Positions 26,644 to 35,756 are shown, counted from the first letter of the stretch. The stretch is DNA of 64,000 bases from Actinomadura flavalba DSM 45200 (GCF_000374305.1 NZ_KB894093.1:620001-684000); one strand, 5' to 3'. Made by a program: numbers and translations. The notes: a model not told the origin generated them from the sequence alone.

Positions 26644-26673
26644 TTGACACCCCCGTCGTGCGTCGGCTAAATT
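26644..26673 (+). promoter_or_regulatory. Sigma70-type promoter for the VOC transcript
   Basis: TTGACA at 26644-26649 and TAAATT at 26668-26673, spaced 18 bases. The -35 is consensus; the -10 is near consensus. Directly downstream is a 26-base palindrome. Confidence 0.7.
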
Positions 26674-26675
26674 TA

Positions 26676-26701
26676 CGTCCGTCGCAAGTTTGCGACGGAC
26701 G
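26676..26701 (+). promoter_or_regulatory. 26-base palindromic operator
   Basis: Two perfect 12-base arms (CGTCCGTCGCAA and TTGCGACGGACG) around GT. It begins 2 bases after the -10 and overlaps the expected transcription start. Size and place fit a TetR-dimer site. Confidence 0.75.
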
Positions 26702-26717
26702 AACGAAGGAGCACGCC

Positions 26718-26816
26718 CTGCGCATCCACCACCTCCCCAGCGCTCGCACCGCCCCCGTGGCCCCGACGTCGACGCCGCCCGTCCCGCGCAACATCCCCCG
26801 CCGCCGCGCCTACTGA
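26718..26816 (+). CDS. Possible 32-residue leader peptide (CTG start)
   Basis: After GAAGGAG (26705-26711) a frame opens at CTG 26718, reads RIHHLPSARTAPVAPTSTPP and ends RRRAY, stop TGA 26816. The site and spacing are good but the start would be CTG; ATG or GTG is absent. It lies on the VOC transcript, 42 bases before the VOC start. Small, Pro/Arg-rich. Could be a real peptide or chance. Confidence 0.3.
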   Translation: MRIHHLPSARTAPVAPTSTPPVPRNIPRRRAY

Positions 26817-26858
26817 CGCTCCCTCCGCCCGTCCGCACCACCGAAACAGGAGCACTTC

Positions 26859-27239
26859 GTGCAGTTCACCGCCTCCACCGTCTCCCTCACCGTCGCCGAC
26901 GTCACCGCGTCGGAGAAGTTCCTCACCACCCACCTCGGCTACACGGTGCAGGCGTCCGCCGACGGCTTCGCCTCGCTCACCCGCCCCGACGCGATGGACA
27001 TCGTCCTGCTCGCCGTCGGCATCGAGGTTCTCCCGGCCGACCAGCGCGACCGGCACGCCGCCGGGCTGATCCTGGCCTTCACCGTCGCCGAAGGGCTTCA
27101 GGACGAGGAGACGCGCCTGCGCGAGGCGGGCGTCCCGATCACGATGCCGCTGCGCGAGGAGCCCTGGGGCGAACGCCTCTTCCAGGTCACCGACCCCAAC
27201 GGCGTCATCGTCCAGTTCGTCGAGTGGGCGGCCGCCTGA
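26859..27239 (+). CDS. VOC (glyoxalase/bleomycin-resistance) family protein
   Basis: A 126-residue VOC protein with two beta-alpha-beta-beta-beta modules: SLTVADVTASEKFLTTHLGY and VTDPNGVIVQFVEWAA. Metal-position residues: Glu in FVEW near the end is kept, while the N-terminal His is replaced (STVSLTVAD), so it is likely a binding or detoxifying member rather than glyoxalase I. GTG 26859 has AGGAGC upstream. Under the palindrome-controlled promoter. Confidence 0.85.
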   Translation: MQFTASTVSLTVADVTASEKFLTTHLGYTVQASADGFASLTRPDAMDIVLLAVGIEVLPADQRDRHAAGLILAFTVAEGLQDEETRLREAGVPITMPLREEPWGERLFQVTDPNGVIVQFVEWAAA

Positions 27240-27292
27240 CCCACCGACCGGCACCGGGCCCGCGCGTCATGCCGGTGGATCGGCGGCGCGGG

Positions 27293-28570
27293 TCACGGAG
27301 CGATGCGGTCGATGAGGAGGGGGAGGAGGTCCGGGGTGCCGGATTCCTCGATGGTGACGGCGCCGTCCAGGGAGTCCAGGGCGCGGGCGAAGCGGGACGG
27401 GTCGTCGGCGTGGAGGGTGAGAACGGGGTCGCCCGCGCGGACGCTGTCGCCGGGCTTGGCGTGGCAGGTGACGCCCGCGCCGAAGGAGACGGGGTCCTCC
27501 TTGCGGGCGCGGCCGGCGCCCAGGCGCCAGGCGGCGACGCCCACGCCGTAGGCGTCGAGGCCGGTCAGGACGCCGGACGTCTCGGCCTTCACCACGTGCG
27601 TCTCCGCCGCCGTGGGGAGGGCGGCGTCGGGGTCGCCGCCCTGGGCGGTGATCATGCGGCGCCAGACGTCCATGGCCGAGCCGTCGCGCAGCGCGTCCGC
27701 CGGGTCCTTGCCCGTGATGCCCGCGCCGTCGAGCATCTCGCGGGCCAGCGCGAGGGTCAGTTCCACGACGTCGGACGGACCGCCGCCCGCCAGCACCTCG
27801 ACCGACTCCGCGACCTCCAGCGCGTTACCGACCGCGAGGCCCAGCGGACGGTCCATCGCCGTCAGCAGCGCGACCGTGCGCAGGCCGTGGTCGGTGCCGA
27901 TCGCGACCATCGTCTCGGCCAGTTCGCGCGCCGTGTCCGCCGTCTTCATGAAGGCGCCCGAGCCGACCTTCACGTCCAGGACGAGCGCGCCGGTGCCTTC
28001 GGCGATCTTCTTCGACATGATCGACGACGCGATCAGCGGGATCGACTCGACGGTGCCGGTGACGTCGCGCAGCGCGTACAGCTTCCGGTCGGCGGGCGCC
28101 AGGCCCGACCCCGCCGCGCAGATCACCGCGCCCGCCGACGCCAGCACGTCCAGCATCTCGGCGTTGCTCAGCGACGCGCGCCAGCCGGGGATCGACTCCA
28201 GCTTGTCCAGCGTGCCGCCGGTGTGGCCGAGGCCGCGCCCGGAGAGCTGCGGGACGGCCGCGCCGCAGGCCGCGACCAGCGGCGCCAGCGGCAACGTGAT
28301 CTTGTCTCCGACGCCGCCGGTGGAGTGCTTGTCGGTCGTCGGACGGTCCAGCGCCGACCACGCCATGCGCTCGCCGGAGCGGAGCATCGCGTCGGTCCAG
28401 CGGACGACCTCGTCCCGCGTCATGCCGTTGAGCAGGATCGCCATGGCGAGCGCCGACATCTGCTCCTCCGCGATGGCCTCGCGGGTGTAGGCGTCGATCA
28501 CCCAGTCGATCTGGCCGGGGCTGAGCGCGCCCCCGTCCCGCTTCACGCGGATGACGTCGATGGCATCCAT
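27293..28570 (-). CDS. deoA: Thymidine phosphorylase
   Basis: A 425-residue enzyme that splits thymidine and deoxyuridine with phosphate. It has the signature DKHSTGGVGDKITLPLAPLV, the phosphate and base sites around KLYALRDVTGTVESIPLI and SSIMSKKIAEG, and the C-terminal beta hammerhead (VTCHAKPGDSVRAGDPVLTL). ATG 28570 has GAGGGGAG upstream. Last gene of the importer-salvage operon; 14 bases after cdd. Confidence 0.96.
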   Translation of the reverse strand: MDAIDVIRVKRDGGALSPGQIDWVIDAYTREAIAEEQMSALAMAILLNGMTRDEVVRWTDAMLRSGERMAWSALDRPTTDKHSTGGVGDKITLPLAPLVAACGAAVPQLSGRGLGHTGGTLDKLESIPGWRASLSNAEMLDVLASAGAVICAAGSGLAPADRKLYALRDVTGTVESIPLIASSIMSKKIAEGTGALVLDVKVGSGAFMKTADTARELAETMVAIGTDHGLRTVALLTAMDRPLGLAVGNALEVAESVEVLAGGGPSDVVELTLALAREMLDGAGITGKDPADALRDGSAMDVWRRMITAQGGDPDAALPTAAETHVVKAETSGVLTGLDAYGVGVAAWRLGAGRARKEDPVSFGAGVTCHAKPGDSVRAGDPVLTLHADDPSRFARALDSLDGAVTIEESGTPDLLPLLIDRIAP

Positions 28571-28584
28571 CTGCGGACTCCCCT

Positions 28585-28992
28585 CTAGCGTTGGATCAGG
28601 TCGTCGGGGCCGAACGCGTCCGGCAGCACCTCCGACATGGGGCGGATGCCGGAAACGGTCTCGATGAGCAGCGGGGCGCCGCCGTGCTCCCACAGGAGCT
28701 GGCGGCAGCGCCCGCACGGCATCAGCGGCGCGCCGTCACGGCCCACCACCGACACCGCGACCAGGCGCGGGCGGCCCACGACGTCCGGGCCGTACAGGGC
28801 GGACGTCAGCGAGCACTCCGCGCACAGCCCCACGCCGTACGAGGCGTTCTCGACGTTGCAGCCGGTGATGATCCGGCCGTCGTCCACCAGCGCCGCCGCG
28901 CCGACCGGGAAGTCCGAGTACGGGGCGTACGCGCGTTCCATGGCGGCCCGCGCCGCGTCGCGCAGCGCGGGCCAGTCGATCTCGTTCGTCAT
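28585..28992 (-). CDS. cdd: Cytidine deaminase
   Basis: A 135-residue zinc enzyme turning (deoxy)cytidine into (deoxy)uridine. Motifs: GCNVENASYG, the zinc/proton shuttle CAECSLTSALYG, and PCGRCRQLLWE. ATG 28992 follows the second permease stop by 4 bases; an in-frame GTG at 29010 would overlap it. Precedes deoA. It works on nucleosides brought in by the upstream transporter. Confidence 0.95.
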   Translation of the reverse strand: MTNEIDWPALRDAARAAMERAYAPYSDFPVGAAALVDDGRIITGCNVENASYGVGLCAECSLTSALYGPDVVGRPRLVAVSVVGRDGAPLMPCGRCRQLLWEHGGAPLLIETVSGIRPMSEVLPDAFGPDDLIQR

Positions 28993-28996
28993 GGGC

Positions 28997-30325
28997 CTAG
29001 CGTGCCTCACCGCGCCGGTAGACCATGCCGTTCGCGGCGGGCATCCGCAGCCGCTGCGACGCCAGCGCGAGCACGAGCAGCGTCGTCAGGTGCGGCGTGA
29101 ACGACACCAGTTCCCCCGGAACGGTGTCGCTCATCAGGAACCAGACGAACAACCCCACGGCCGCCACGGCGGACAGGGCGGCGCCCACGAACGCGTTGCG
29201 CACCGCGCGGCGGTCCAGGTCGGTCGTGACCAGCGGGCGCAGCTTCGTCCCGCGCCGGAGCTGCCAGACGACGACACCGGCGAGCAGGATCGTCAGGAAC
29301 AGCAGCAGCGCGTGCACCGCCTCGCCGCCGCCGCGCACGTTCATCGCGTCGGTGTAACCGAACAGCAGCGACCCGGCCGCGAGGCCGCCGGGACGCCAGT
29401 TGCCGAAGATCATCGCGGCGAGGCCGATGAACCCGCGCCCGCCGGTCTGGCCCGCCTGGTAGAGCGGGGCGGCGACGGTCACCAGGAACGCGCCTCCCAG
29501 CCCCGCGAGGGCGCCGGAGATGGTGACGGCCACGTACTTCATCCGGTAGACGGACACGCCGAGCGATTCGGCCGCGTACGGGTCCTCGCCGACGGACCGG
29601 ACCCGCAGCCCGAACGGCGTCTTCCACAGGATGTAGTACGTCGCCGGGACGAGCAGCAGCGCGACGACCGTCAGCAGCGACAGCCCGTGCGTGAGGCCGC
29701 GCAGAATGCCCGCGACGTCCGACACGAAGAACCAGTGGTGCTTCTCCAGCGAACCGAGCAGGTCGGGACTCTTCCACCCGAAGATCTCACCACCTGACAA
29801 CACGGGCAGGCTGACCGTAGATATCGACTCGATCGGCGGCGACTGCCGGGGGCCGCCGCCCAGCGCCTTGGCCTCGCCGGTGTTGAACAGCAGCCCGGCG
29901 AGGAACTGCGTGAGCCCGAGCCCGAGGATGTTGATCGCGACGCCGGACACGATGTGGTCGACGCCGAACGACACGGTCGCGATGGCGTGCAGCAGGCCGC
30001 CGAGGGCGCCGCCGATGATGCCCGCGAGGACGCCGATCCACGGTCCCCACTGGTAGCCCGCCCAGGCGCCCGTCCACGTCCCGAGGATCATCATGCCCTC
30101 AAGACCGATGTTGATGATCCCGGACCGCTCGGCCCACAGGCCGCCGAGCCCCGCCAGGAAGATCGGCACCGCGAGCCGCAGCGCCGCGCTCGTCGTGCCG
30201 GACGACGTGACGTCGTTCGCCCCGTCGATCACCCGGACGAGCGACAGCAGCACCAGCAGCCCGGCGGCGATGATCAGGTAGTGCGGCCAGCGCAGCCGGC
30301 GCGTGACCTTGGCGACCGCGCTCAC
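28997..30325 (-). CDS. Nucleoside ABC transporter permease 2
   Basis: A 442-residue inner-membrane permease of the BPD_transp_2 family with about ten membrane helices; conserved GLWAERSGIINIGLEGMMIL and SVGEDPYAAESLGVSVYRMK. It is the second subunit of the BMP-type nucleoside importer. GTG 30325 has GGAGGGG; the first four bases overlap the stop of permease 1. The C-terminal part has extra helices (from about residue 345), so it is longer than the usual ~310 residues. Confidence 0.93.
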   Translation of the reverse strand: MSAVAKVTRRLRWPHYLIIAAGLLVLLSLVRVIDGANDVTSSGTTSAALRLAVPIFLAGLGGLWAERSGIINIGLEGMMILGTWTGAWAGYQWGPWIGVLAGIIGGALGGLLHAIATVSFGVDHIVSGVAINILGLGLTQFLAGLLFNTGEAKALGGGPRQSPPIESISTVSLPVLSGGEIFGWKSPDLLGSLEKHHWFFVSDVAGILRGLTHGLSLLTVVALLLVPATYYILWKTPFGLRVRSVGEDPYAAESLGVSVYRMKYVAVTISGALAGLGGAFLVTVAAPLYQAGQTGGRGFIGLAAMIFGNWRPGGLAAGSLLFGYTDAMNVRGGGEAVHALLLFLTILLAGVVVWQLRRGTKLRPLVTTDLDRRAVRNAFVGAALSAVAAVGLFVWFLMSDTVPGELVSFTPHLTTLLVLALASQRLRMPAANGMVYRRGEAR

Positions 30326-31503
30326 GAGGTCCCCTCCTTCGCGAGGTCGTGGCCGGTGGCCAGCTCGCTCGCCACCGCGCGCTGCTGGGAGCGGATCTCC
30401 CAGCGGCGCACCAGCTCGTAGACGATGACGACGGTGAGCACGACGATGCCCTGCATCACACCGACGATCTCCTTGGGCACGTCGACCTCCTGGAGCACGT
30501 CGGAGGTCTGGTCCAGGAAGGCGAACAGCAGCGCGGCGAACGCGATGCCGAGCGGGTGGTTGCGGCCGAGCAGCGCCACCGTGATGCCGGTGAAGCCGAG
30601 CCCGGCCGGGAAGTTCAGCGAGTACTCGTAGGACGCGCCGAGCAGCTCGGGCATCCCGATCAGGCCCGCGACGGCGCCGGACGCGATCATCGTCACGACG
30701 ACCATCCGCTTGGCGCTGACGCCGCTGGCCTGCGCCGCCGACGGCGACAGCCCCGAGATCCGCAGGTCGAACCCGAACCGGGTGTGGTTGATGACGACCC
30801 AGAACACGACGCCGACGACGATCGCGACGGGCAGCAGCCCGTACACCTGACCGGGCAGGTCGATGCCGAGCGACGACAGGAACCCGTTGAGCGGCCCAAC
30901 GCGACCCGACTCGGGGATCGCCGCCGTCGCGACGTTGTTGCTGCCCGGACGCTCCTCCGCGAGCCGCTGGTCGTTGAGCAGGTAGGCGATGAGGCCGGTC
31001 GCGATCGCGTTCAGCATGATCGTCGACAGCACCTCGCTGACGCCGCGCGTCACCTTGAGGATGCCCGCGATGGCCGCCCACAGGCCGCCGACGAGCATCG
31101 CGGCGACGATGACGAGCATCTGCCCGAACGGGGCGGGCAGCACGACGGCGCCGCCGAGCGCGGCGGCGAGCATCGCGGCGAGGCGGTACTGGCCGTCCAC
31201 GCCGATGTTCAGCAGCCCCATGCGGAAGCCGATGGCGACCGCGACCGCCGACAGGTAGTACCGGGTCGCGCGGTTGAGGATGTCGACGATCGAGTTCTCG
31301 GTCGTGCCGTAGTCGATCATGCCCTGGATGGCGCTGATCGGGTCGGCTCCGGTGAGCCGCAGCAGGCCCATCGTGATGAGCAGGGAGATCGCCAGCGCCA
31401 GCAGCGGCGCGCCGATCTTGGGCAGCAGGCCGCGCGGCCCGAGGCCGCGCAGGATCGCCTGCCAGGCCGGGGGCTGCGCGGAGGTGTCCTTGGTGTCGGT
31501 CAT
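30322..31503 (-). CDS. Nucleoside ABC transporter permease 1
   Basis: A 393-residue permease with a hydrophilic N-terminus then eight to nine membrane helices; characteristic GFRMGLLNIGVDGQYRLAAM and GFDLRISGLSPSAAQASGVS. It forms the transport channel with permease 2. ATG 31503; the first four bases overlap the ATPase stop (ATGA), and its own stop overlaps the next start. Confidence 0.93.
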   Translation of the reverse strand: MTDTKDTSAQPPAWQAILRGLGPRGLLPKIGAPLLALAISLLITMGLLRLTGADPISAIQGMIDYGTTENSIVDILNRATRYYLSAVAVAIGFRMGLLNIGVDGQYRLAAMLAAALGGAVVLPAPFGQMLVIVAAMLVGGLWAAIAGILKVTRGVSEVLSTIMLNAIATGLIAYLLNDQRLAEERPGSNNVATAAIPESGRVGPLNGFLSSLGIDLPGQVYGLLPVAIVVGVVFWVVINHTRFGFDLRISGLSPSAAQASGVSAKRMVVVTMIASGAVAGLIGMPELLGASYEYSLNFPAGLGFTGITVALLGRNHPLGIAFAALLFAFLDQTSDVLQEVDVPKEIVGVMQGIVVLTVVIVYELVRRWEIRSQQRAVASELATGHDLAKEGTS

Positions 31504-33029
31504 GCGGTGTCCTCGGTCGCGCCGGTCATCGCCGAACCCAGCTCCTCGGGGGTGACGCGCGCCGGATCGACCTCGGCGACGAGCCGGCCGCGCAGGATCA
31601 CGTGCAGCGTGTCGGACATGCCGATGAGTTCTTCCAGGTCCGCGCTGATCAGCAGCACGGCGAGCCCGGCCGCCCGGGCCTGCCGCAGGTACTCCCAGAT
31701 CGCCGCCTGCGCGCCGACGTCGATGCCGCGCGTCGGGTGCGCCGCGATGAGCAGCTTGGGCTCGCCCGACATCTCCCGGCCGACGATCAGCTTCTGCTGG
31801 TTGCCGCCCGACAGCGCCGAGGCGGGCACGTCGATGCCGGGGGTGCGGACGTCGTACTCCTGGACGATCCGGGTGGTGTCGCGCTTGGCGCCGCGCTTGT
31901 CGACCCACGGGCCGCGCACGTTCGGGCGCTCGGTCTGGTGGCCGAGCATCCGGTTCTCCCACAGCGAGCCCTCCAGCACGAGCCCGTGCCGGTGGCGGTC
32001 CTCGGGGATGTAGGCGATGCCCGCCTCGCGGCGGCGCCGCGTCGTCCAGTCGGTGATGTCCTCGCCGCCGAACCGGACGAACCCGGCATCGGCCGACACG
32101 AGCCCCATCACGGTCTCGATCAGCTCGCTCTGCCCGTTGCCCTCGACGCCCGCCAGCCCGACGATCTCGCCCCGGTGGATGCGCAGCGAGACGTCCTCGA
32201 CGACGGGACGCCCGCTCGGGGTCAGCACCGTCAGCTTCTCGATCTCCAACTGCACCTCGTCGGTGACCGTGGACTCGCGCAGCTCCGGCGTCGGCAGCTC
32301 CGACCCGACCATCAGCTCCGCCAGCCGCCGCGACGTCACCTCCGCCGGGTCGAGGCACGTCGCGACCGTCGTCCCGCGCCGGATCACCGAGATCGCGTCG
32401 GCGACCGACAGCACCTCGTCCAGCTTGTGCGAGATGAACAGGACGGTCAGGCCCTCGGCGCGCAGCTCGCGCAGGTTGCCGAACAGCTCGTCGACCTCCT
32501 GCGGGACGAGCACGGCGGTCGGCTCGTCCAGGATGAGGACGCGCGCCCCCCGGAACAGCACCTTGAGGATCTCGACGCGCTGCCGCTCACCGACGCCGAG
32601 CGTCTCCACGAGCGCGTCCGGCTCGACGTGCAGCCCGTACCGGGCCGACATCTCGGCGATCCGCGCGCGGGCGGCGGCGAAGTCGATCCGGCCGCGGCGG
32701 CGCGGTTCGGCGCCCAGGATCACGTTCTCCAGCACGGTCAGGTTGTCGGCCAGCTTGAAGTGCTGGTGGACCATGCCGATGCCGAGCCCGATCGCGTCGG
32801 CCGGGCTGCGCAGCGACACGGCGGCGCCGTCGATCTCGATCGAGCCCTCGTCCGGCTGCTGCATCCCGTACAGGATCTTCATCAGCGTGGACTTGCCGGC
32901 GCCGTTCTCGCCGCACAGGGCGTGTACTTCGCCGCGCTCGATGGTCAGGTTGATGTCTCGGTTGGCGACAACGCCCGGAAACCGCTTGGTGATCCCGGAC
33001 AGGCGTACGGCCGGCGCCTCGTCAGGCAC
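31500..33029 (-). CDS. Nucleoside ABC transporter ATPase (two ABC domains)
   Basis: A 509-residue protein with two ATP-binding cassettes in tandem, as in RbsA/NupA-type importers. Domain 1: Walker A CGENGAGKSTLMK, signature LGVGERQRVE, Walker B VLILDEPTAV. Domain 2: degenerate Walker A (GVEGNGQSE), signature LSGGNQQKLI, and KLLIAAHPTRGIDVGA, where the usual Glu is His, so it is probably the inactive site. GTG 33029. It energises uptake and overlaps permease 1 by four bases. Confidence 0.95.
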   Translation of the reverse strand: MPDEAPAVRLSGITKRFPGVVANRDINLTIERGEVHALCGENGAGKSTLMKILYGMQQPDEGSIEIDGAAVSLRSPADAIGLGIGMVHQHFKLADNLTVLENVILGAEPRRRGRIDFAAARARIAEMSARYGLHVEPDALVETLGVGERQRVEILKVLFRGARVLILDEPTAVLVPQEVDELFGNLRELRAEGLTVLFISHKLDEVLSVADAISVIRRGTTVATCLDPAEVTSRRLAELMVGSELPTPELRESTVTDEVQLEIEKLTVLTPSGRPVVEDVSLRIHRGEIVGLAGVEGNGQSELIETVMGLVSADAGFVRFGGEDITDWTTRRRREAGIAYIPEDRHRHGLVLEGSLWENRMLGHQTERPNVRGPWVDKRGAKRDTTRIVQEYDVRTPGIDVPASALSGGNQQKLIVGREMSGEPKLLIAAHPTRGIDVGAQAAIWEYLRQARAAGLAVLLISADLEELIGMSDTLHVILRGRLVAEVDPARVTPEELGSAMTGATEDTA

Positions 33030-33054
33030 GGAAACGCTCCAGGGGTGAAGGGGC

Positions 33055-33101
33055 GTCGCGCCCGCCCGCGTCCCCCTGCGGGGCGCGCGGACGGGCGCGA
33101 C
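33055..33101 (-). terminator. Intercistronic hairpin between bmp and ATPase
   Basis: A GC-rich inverted repeat of about 20 bases per arm with minor mismatches (33055-33075 with 33080-33101). It probably stops or slows part of the transcription after bmp, giving more binding protein than transporter. Confidence 0.7.
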
Positions 33102-33111
33102 AACGGTCCGG

Positions 33112-34167
33112 TTACTTGGCCGGCACCTGAATCTTGCCGTCGACGATCTGCTTCTTCAGGTCGTCGAGCTGGGTCTTGATGTCGTCCACCTTGCCGCCGG
33201 TCGGGGCGTAGCCGACACCGTCGTTGCTCAGGTCGAACTGCTTGGTGCCCGACTTGAACGTGCCGTCGCCGACCGACTTGATGAAGTCGTACACGGCCAC
33301 GTCCACGCGCTTGAGCATGGAGGTCAGGATCTGCTCCTTGGCCTCGGCCACCGCGGGCTGGTTGTACTGGTCGGAGTCGACGCCGATGGCCCACTTCTTG
33401 GCCGCGGCGACGGTCTTGATGACGCCGATGCCCGCGCCACCCGCCGCGTGGTAGATCACGTCGGCGTTCTGGTCGAGCTGGCCCTTGGCGGCCTCGGTGC
33501 CGAGGGCGGGGTTCTGGAAGCCCTCGAAGTTCGGCGGCTGGGTCAGGTACTTGGCCGGGAGCACCTTGATGCCCGGCTTGGCCTTCTCCGCACCGGCCTT
33601 GTAGCCCGCGTAGAACTTGTGGATCAGCGGGACGTTCACGCCGCCGATGAAGCCGACCGTGCCGGTCTTGCTCTTCAGCGCCGCCGCAGCGCCGACCAGG
33701 TAGGAGCCCTGGGCCTCGGCGAAGCAGGCGCCGAGAACGTTGGCGCCCTCGACCTTGCACTGGTCGGCGTCCACCACAAGGAACTTGGTGTTCGGGTAGT
33801 CCTTGGCGACCTTGTTGACCGCGTTGGTGTAGGCGAAGCCGACGCCGATGACGACCTGGTAGCCCTTGCCGGCCAGCAGCTTGAGGCGGGCCTCCTTGTC
33901 GGCGTCCGGCTCGTCGGGCTTGGCGGAGATGTCCTCGGTCTGGACGTTGAAGTCGGCCTTCGCCTTGTCCAGTCCGGCCGCCGCCGAGTCGTTGAACGAC
34001 TGGTCGCCGCGCCCGCCGATGTCGAAGGCCAGACCGACCTTGATCGTCTTCTTGTCCCCGCCGTCGTCCCCGCCGGAGGTGGTCTTGGCCCCTCCGCACG
34101 CGGACGCGCCGAGCATCAACGCGGCACCCGTCACAGCGACGAGCGTGCTCTTCACTCCCAAGCGCAC
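33112..34167 (-). CDS. BMP-type nucleoside-binding lipoprotein
   Basis: A 351-residue solute-binding lipoprotein. The signal peptide ends at lipobox GASAC with Cys24. The mature protein has the BMP/Med fold: VGLAFDIGGRGDQSFNDSAA, VVIGVGFAYTNAVNKVAKDY, VGFIGGVNVPLIHKFYAGY, IYHAAGGAGIGVIKTV. It captures nucleosides outside the membrane and hands them to the permeases. GTG 34167 has GAGAGGAG upstream; GTG 34155 is possible. First gene of the operon. Confidence 0.93.
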   Translation of the reverse strand: MRLGVKSTLVAVTGAALMLGASACGGAKTTSGGDDGGDKKTIKVGLAFDIGGRGDQSFNDSAAAGLDKAKADFNVQTEDISAKPDEPDADKEARLKLLAGKGYQVVIGVGFAYTNAVNKVAKDYPNTKFLVVDADQCKVEGANVLGACFAEAQGSYLVGAAAALKSKTGTVGFIGGVNVPLIHKFYAGYKAGAEKAKPGIKVLPAKYLTQPPNFEGFQNPALGTEAAKGQLDQNADVIYHAAGGAGIGVIKTVAAAKKWAIGVDSDQYNQPAVAEAKEQILTSMLKRVDVAVYDFIKSVGDGTFKSGTKQFDLSNDGVGYAPTGGKVDDIKTQLDDLKKQIVDGKIQVPAK

Positions 34168-34375
34168 TCTGCGCTCCTCTCGTTCCCCGCCCACGCGGCA
34201 GCGGCGATTCCGGCCACTGGAATCGAAGAGAAGCTACCTTGCCAAAAAAGTAAAAACGCCCAGGATGCACCGAAACGCAACGCGTCCGTTACCAGAGTGG
34301 TGTCCAACCCGTCCACACAGGTCAGGCAGGGGTTTCGGACGTGTTGCCACGGTTCATCCCGGGCGTTCCGCGCGG

Positions 34376-35668
34376 TCAGGCCAGCGGCGCGCCCTCCACC
34401 GGCTCGGCGGCCGGGCGGTTGCCGTCCCACAGGGCCGTGAGGGCCGTCGCGGTCAGGACGCGGACGCCGACCGCGATGCACGCCTCGTCCACGTCGAAGT
34501 CGCCGCGGTGCAGGTCGTAGTCGTCCGCCGAACCCGGGCGCTTCACGCCCAGCCGGGCCAGCGCGCCCGGAATCGACTCCAGGTACCAGCCGAAGTCCTC
34601 GCCGCCCAGGCTCTGCGGCGTCGGCACCGCGCCCTCCTCGCCCAGCACCAGCGCCGCCGCGTCGCGGAACATCTGCACGCTCGTCGCCTCGTTCACCGTC
34701 GGCGGGACGCCGCGCGCGTACTCCAGCGACGCCTCCACGTCGTAGGCGGCGGCGACCGACGCCAGCAGCGACTTCATCATCTCCGGCGCCCGGTGCCACG
34801 CCTCGTCGTCCAGGCAGCGGACCGTGCCCTCGGCGATGCCGTCGTCGGGGATCGCGTTGGCCACCGACCCCGCCGACACCCGGCCCCACACCAGCGACAG
34901 GCTGGAACGCGGGTCGACCCGGCGCGACAGCGCCGCCGGAAGCTCGGTGACGATCTTGGCGAGGGCATAGACGAGATCGGCCGTCAGATGCGGGCGCGCC
35001 GTGTGCCCGCCCGGCCCCTTCACCTTCACGTACACCTTGTCGCACGCCGCCGTGATCGCCCCCGTGCGCAGCCCGAGCTGCCCCACCTCGATGCGCGGGT
35101 CGCAATGCAGCGCGAACGCCCGGTCGACCCCGACGATGCCGCCCGCCGCCATCACGTCCAGCGCGCCGCCCGGCGTCTCCTCCGCGGGCTGGAACAGCAG
35201 CCGCACCCGGCCCGGCAGCAGCCCCGCCGCCGCCTGCTGCGCGAAGAACAGGCCCGCGCCCAGCACCATCGTGGTGTGCACGTCGTGGCCGCACGCGTGC
35301 GCGACGCCCGGCACCGTCGAGCGGTACGGGACGTCCTCCTTCTCGTCCTGGAGCGGCAGCGCGTCGATGTCGGCGCGGAGCGCGACCGTGTAGCCGTCCT
35401 CGGGGCCGATGTCGCAGAACAGGCCCGTCCCGCCCGGCAGGATCACCGGGTGCAGTCCCACCGCGCGCAGCCGCTCGGCGATGCGCGCCGTCGTGCGGTG
35501 CTCGGCGAAGCCCAGCTCGGGATGCATGTGCAGATCCCGGCGGAAACCGATCAGCTCGTCCTCGTGGCGGGCGAGGAAGACGTCGAGCTGCGGTTCCAGC
35601 GCCGCAGGCGCCTCGGGCGCCGCGTGCGGTGCGAGACCGGGCATGACGCCGGGTCCTGGATGGGTCAT
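34376..35668 (-). CDS. M20-family amidohydrolase
   Basis: A ~430-residue metallopeptidase-fold amidohydrolase (hippurate hydrolase/AmiA type). Metal ligands: ACGHDVHTTM, FQPAEETPGGA, HTARPHLTADL and GGEDFGW. Starts the family domain with LIGFRRDLHMHPELGFAEH. It may cleave N-acyl amino acids or peptide amides. ATG 35668 (AGGGGG upstream) is chosen for the usual length; ATG 35770 has a better GGGGAGG but adds 34 residues and overlaps the GCS2 stop by 14 bases, which would be translational coupling. Confidence 0.88.
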   Translation of the reverse strand: MTHPGPGVMPGLAPHAAPEAPAALEPQLDVFLARHEDELIGFRRDLHMHPELGFAEHRTTARIAERLRAVGLHPVILPGGTGLFCDIGPEDGYTVALRADIDALPLQDEKEDVPYRSTVPGVAHACGHDVHTTMVLGAGLFFAQQAAAGLLPGRVRLLFQPAEETPGGALDVMAAGGIVGVDRAFALHCDPRIEVGQLGLRTGAITAACDKVYVKVKGPGGHTARPHLTADLVYALAKIVTELPAALSRRVDPRSSLSLVWGRVSAGSVANAIPDDGIAEGTVRCLDDEAWHRAPEMMKSLLASVAAAYDVEASLEYARGVPPTVNEATSVQMFRDAAALVLGEEGAVPTPQSLGGEDFGWYLESIPGALARLGVKRPGSADDYDLHRGDFDVDEACIAVGVRVLTATALTALWDGNRPAAEPVEGAPLA

Positions 35669-35756
35669 GTGCGCCCCCTGCGCGAGTGCGGGCCCCCACG
35701 GCGCCCGCCGGATGGTCGGATCGGGACCGGACCCCTCGTCCGGCTCGGCGGGGCCG

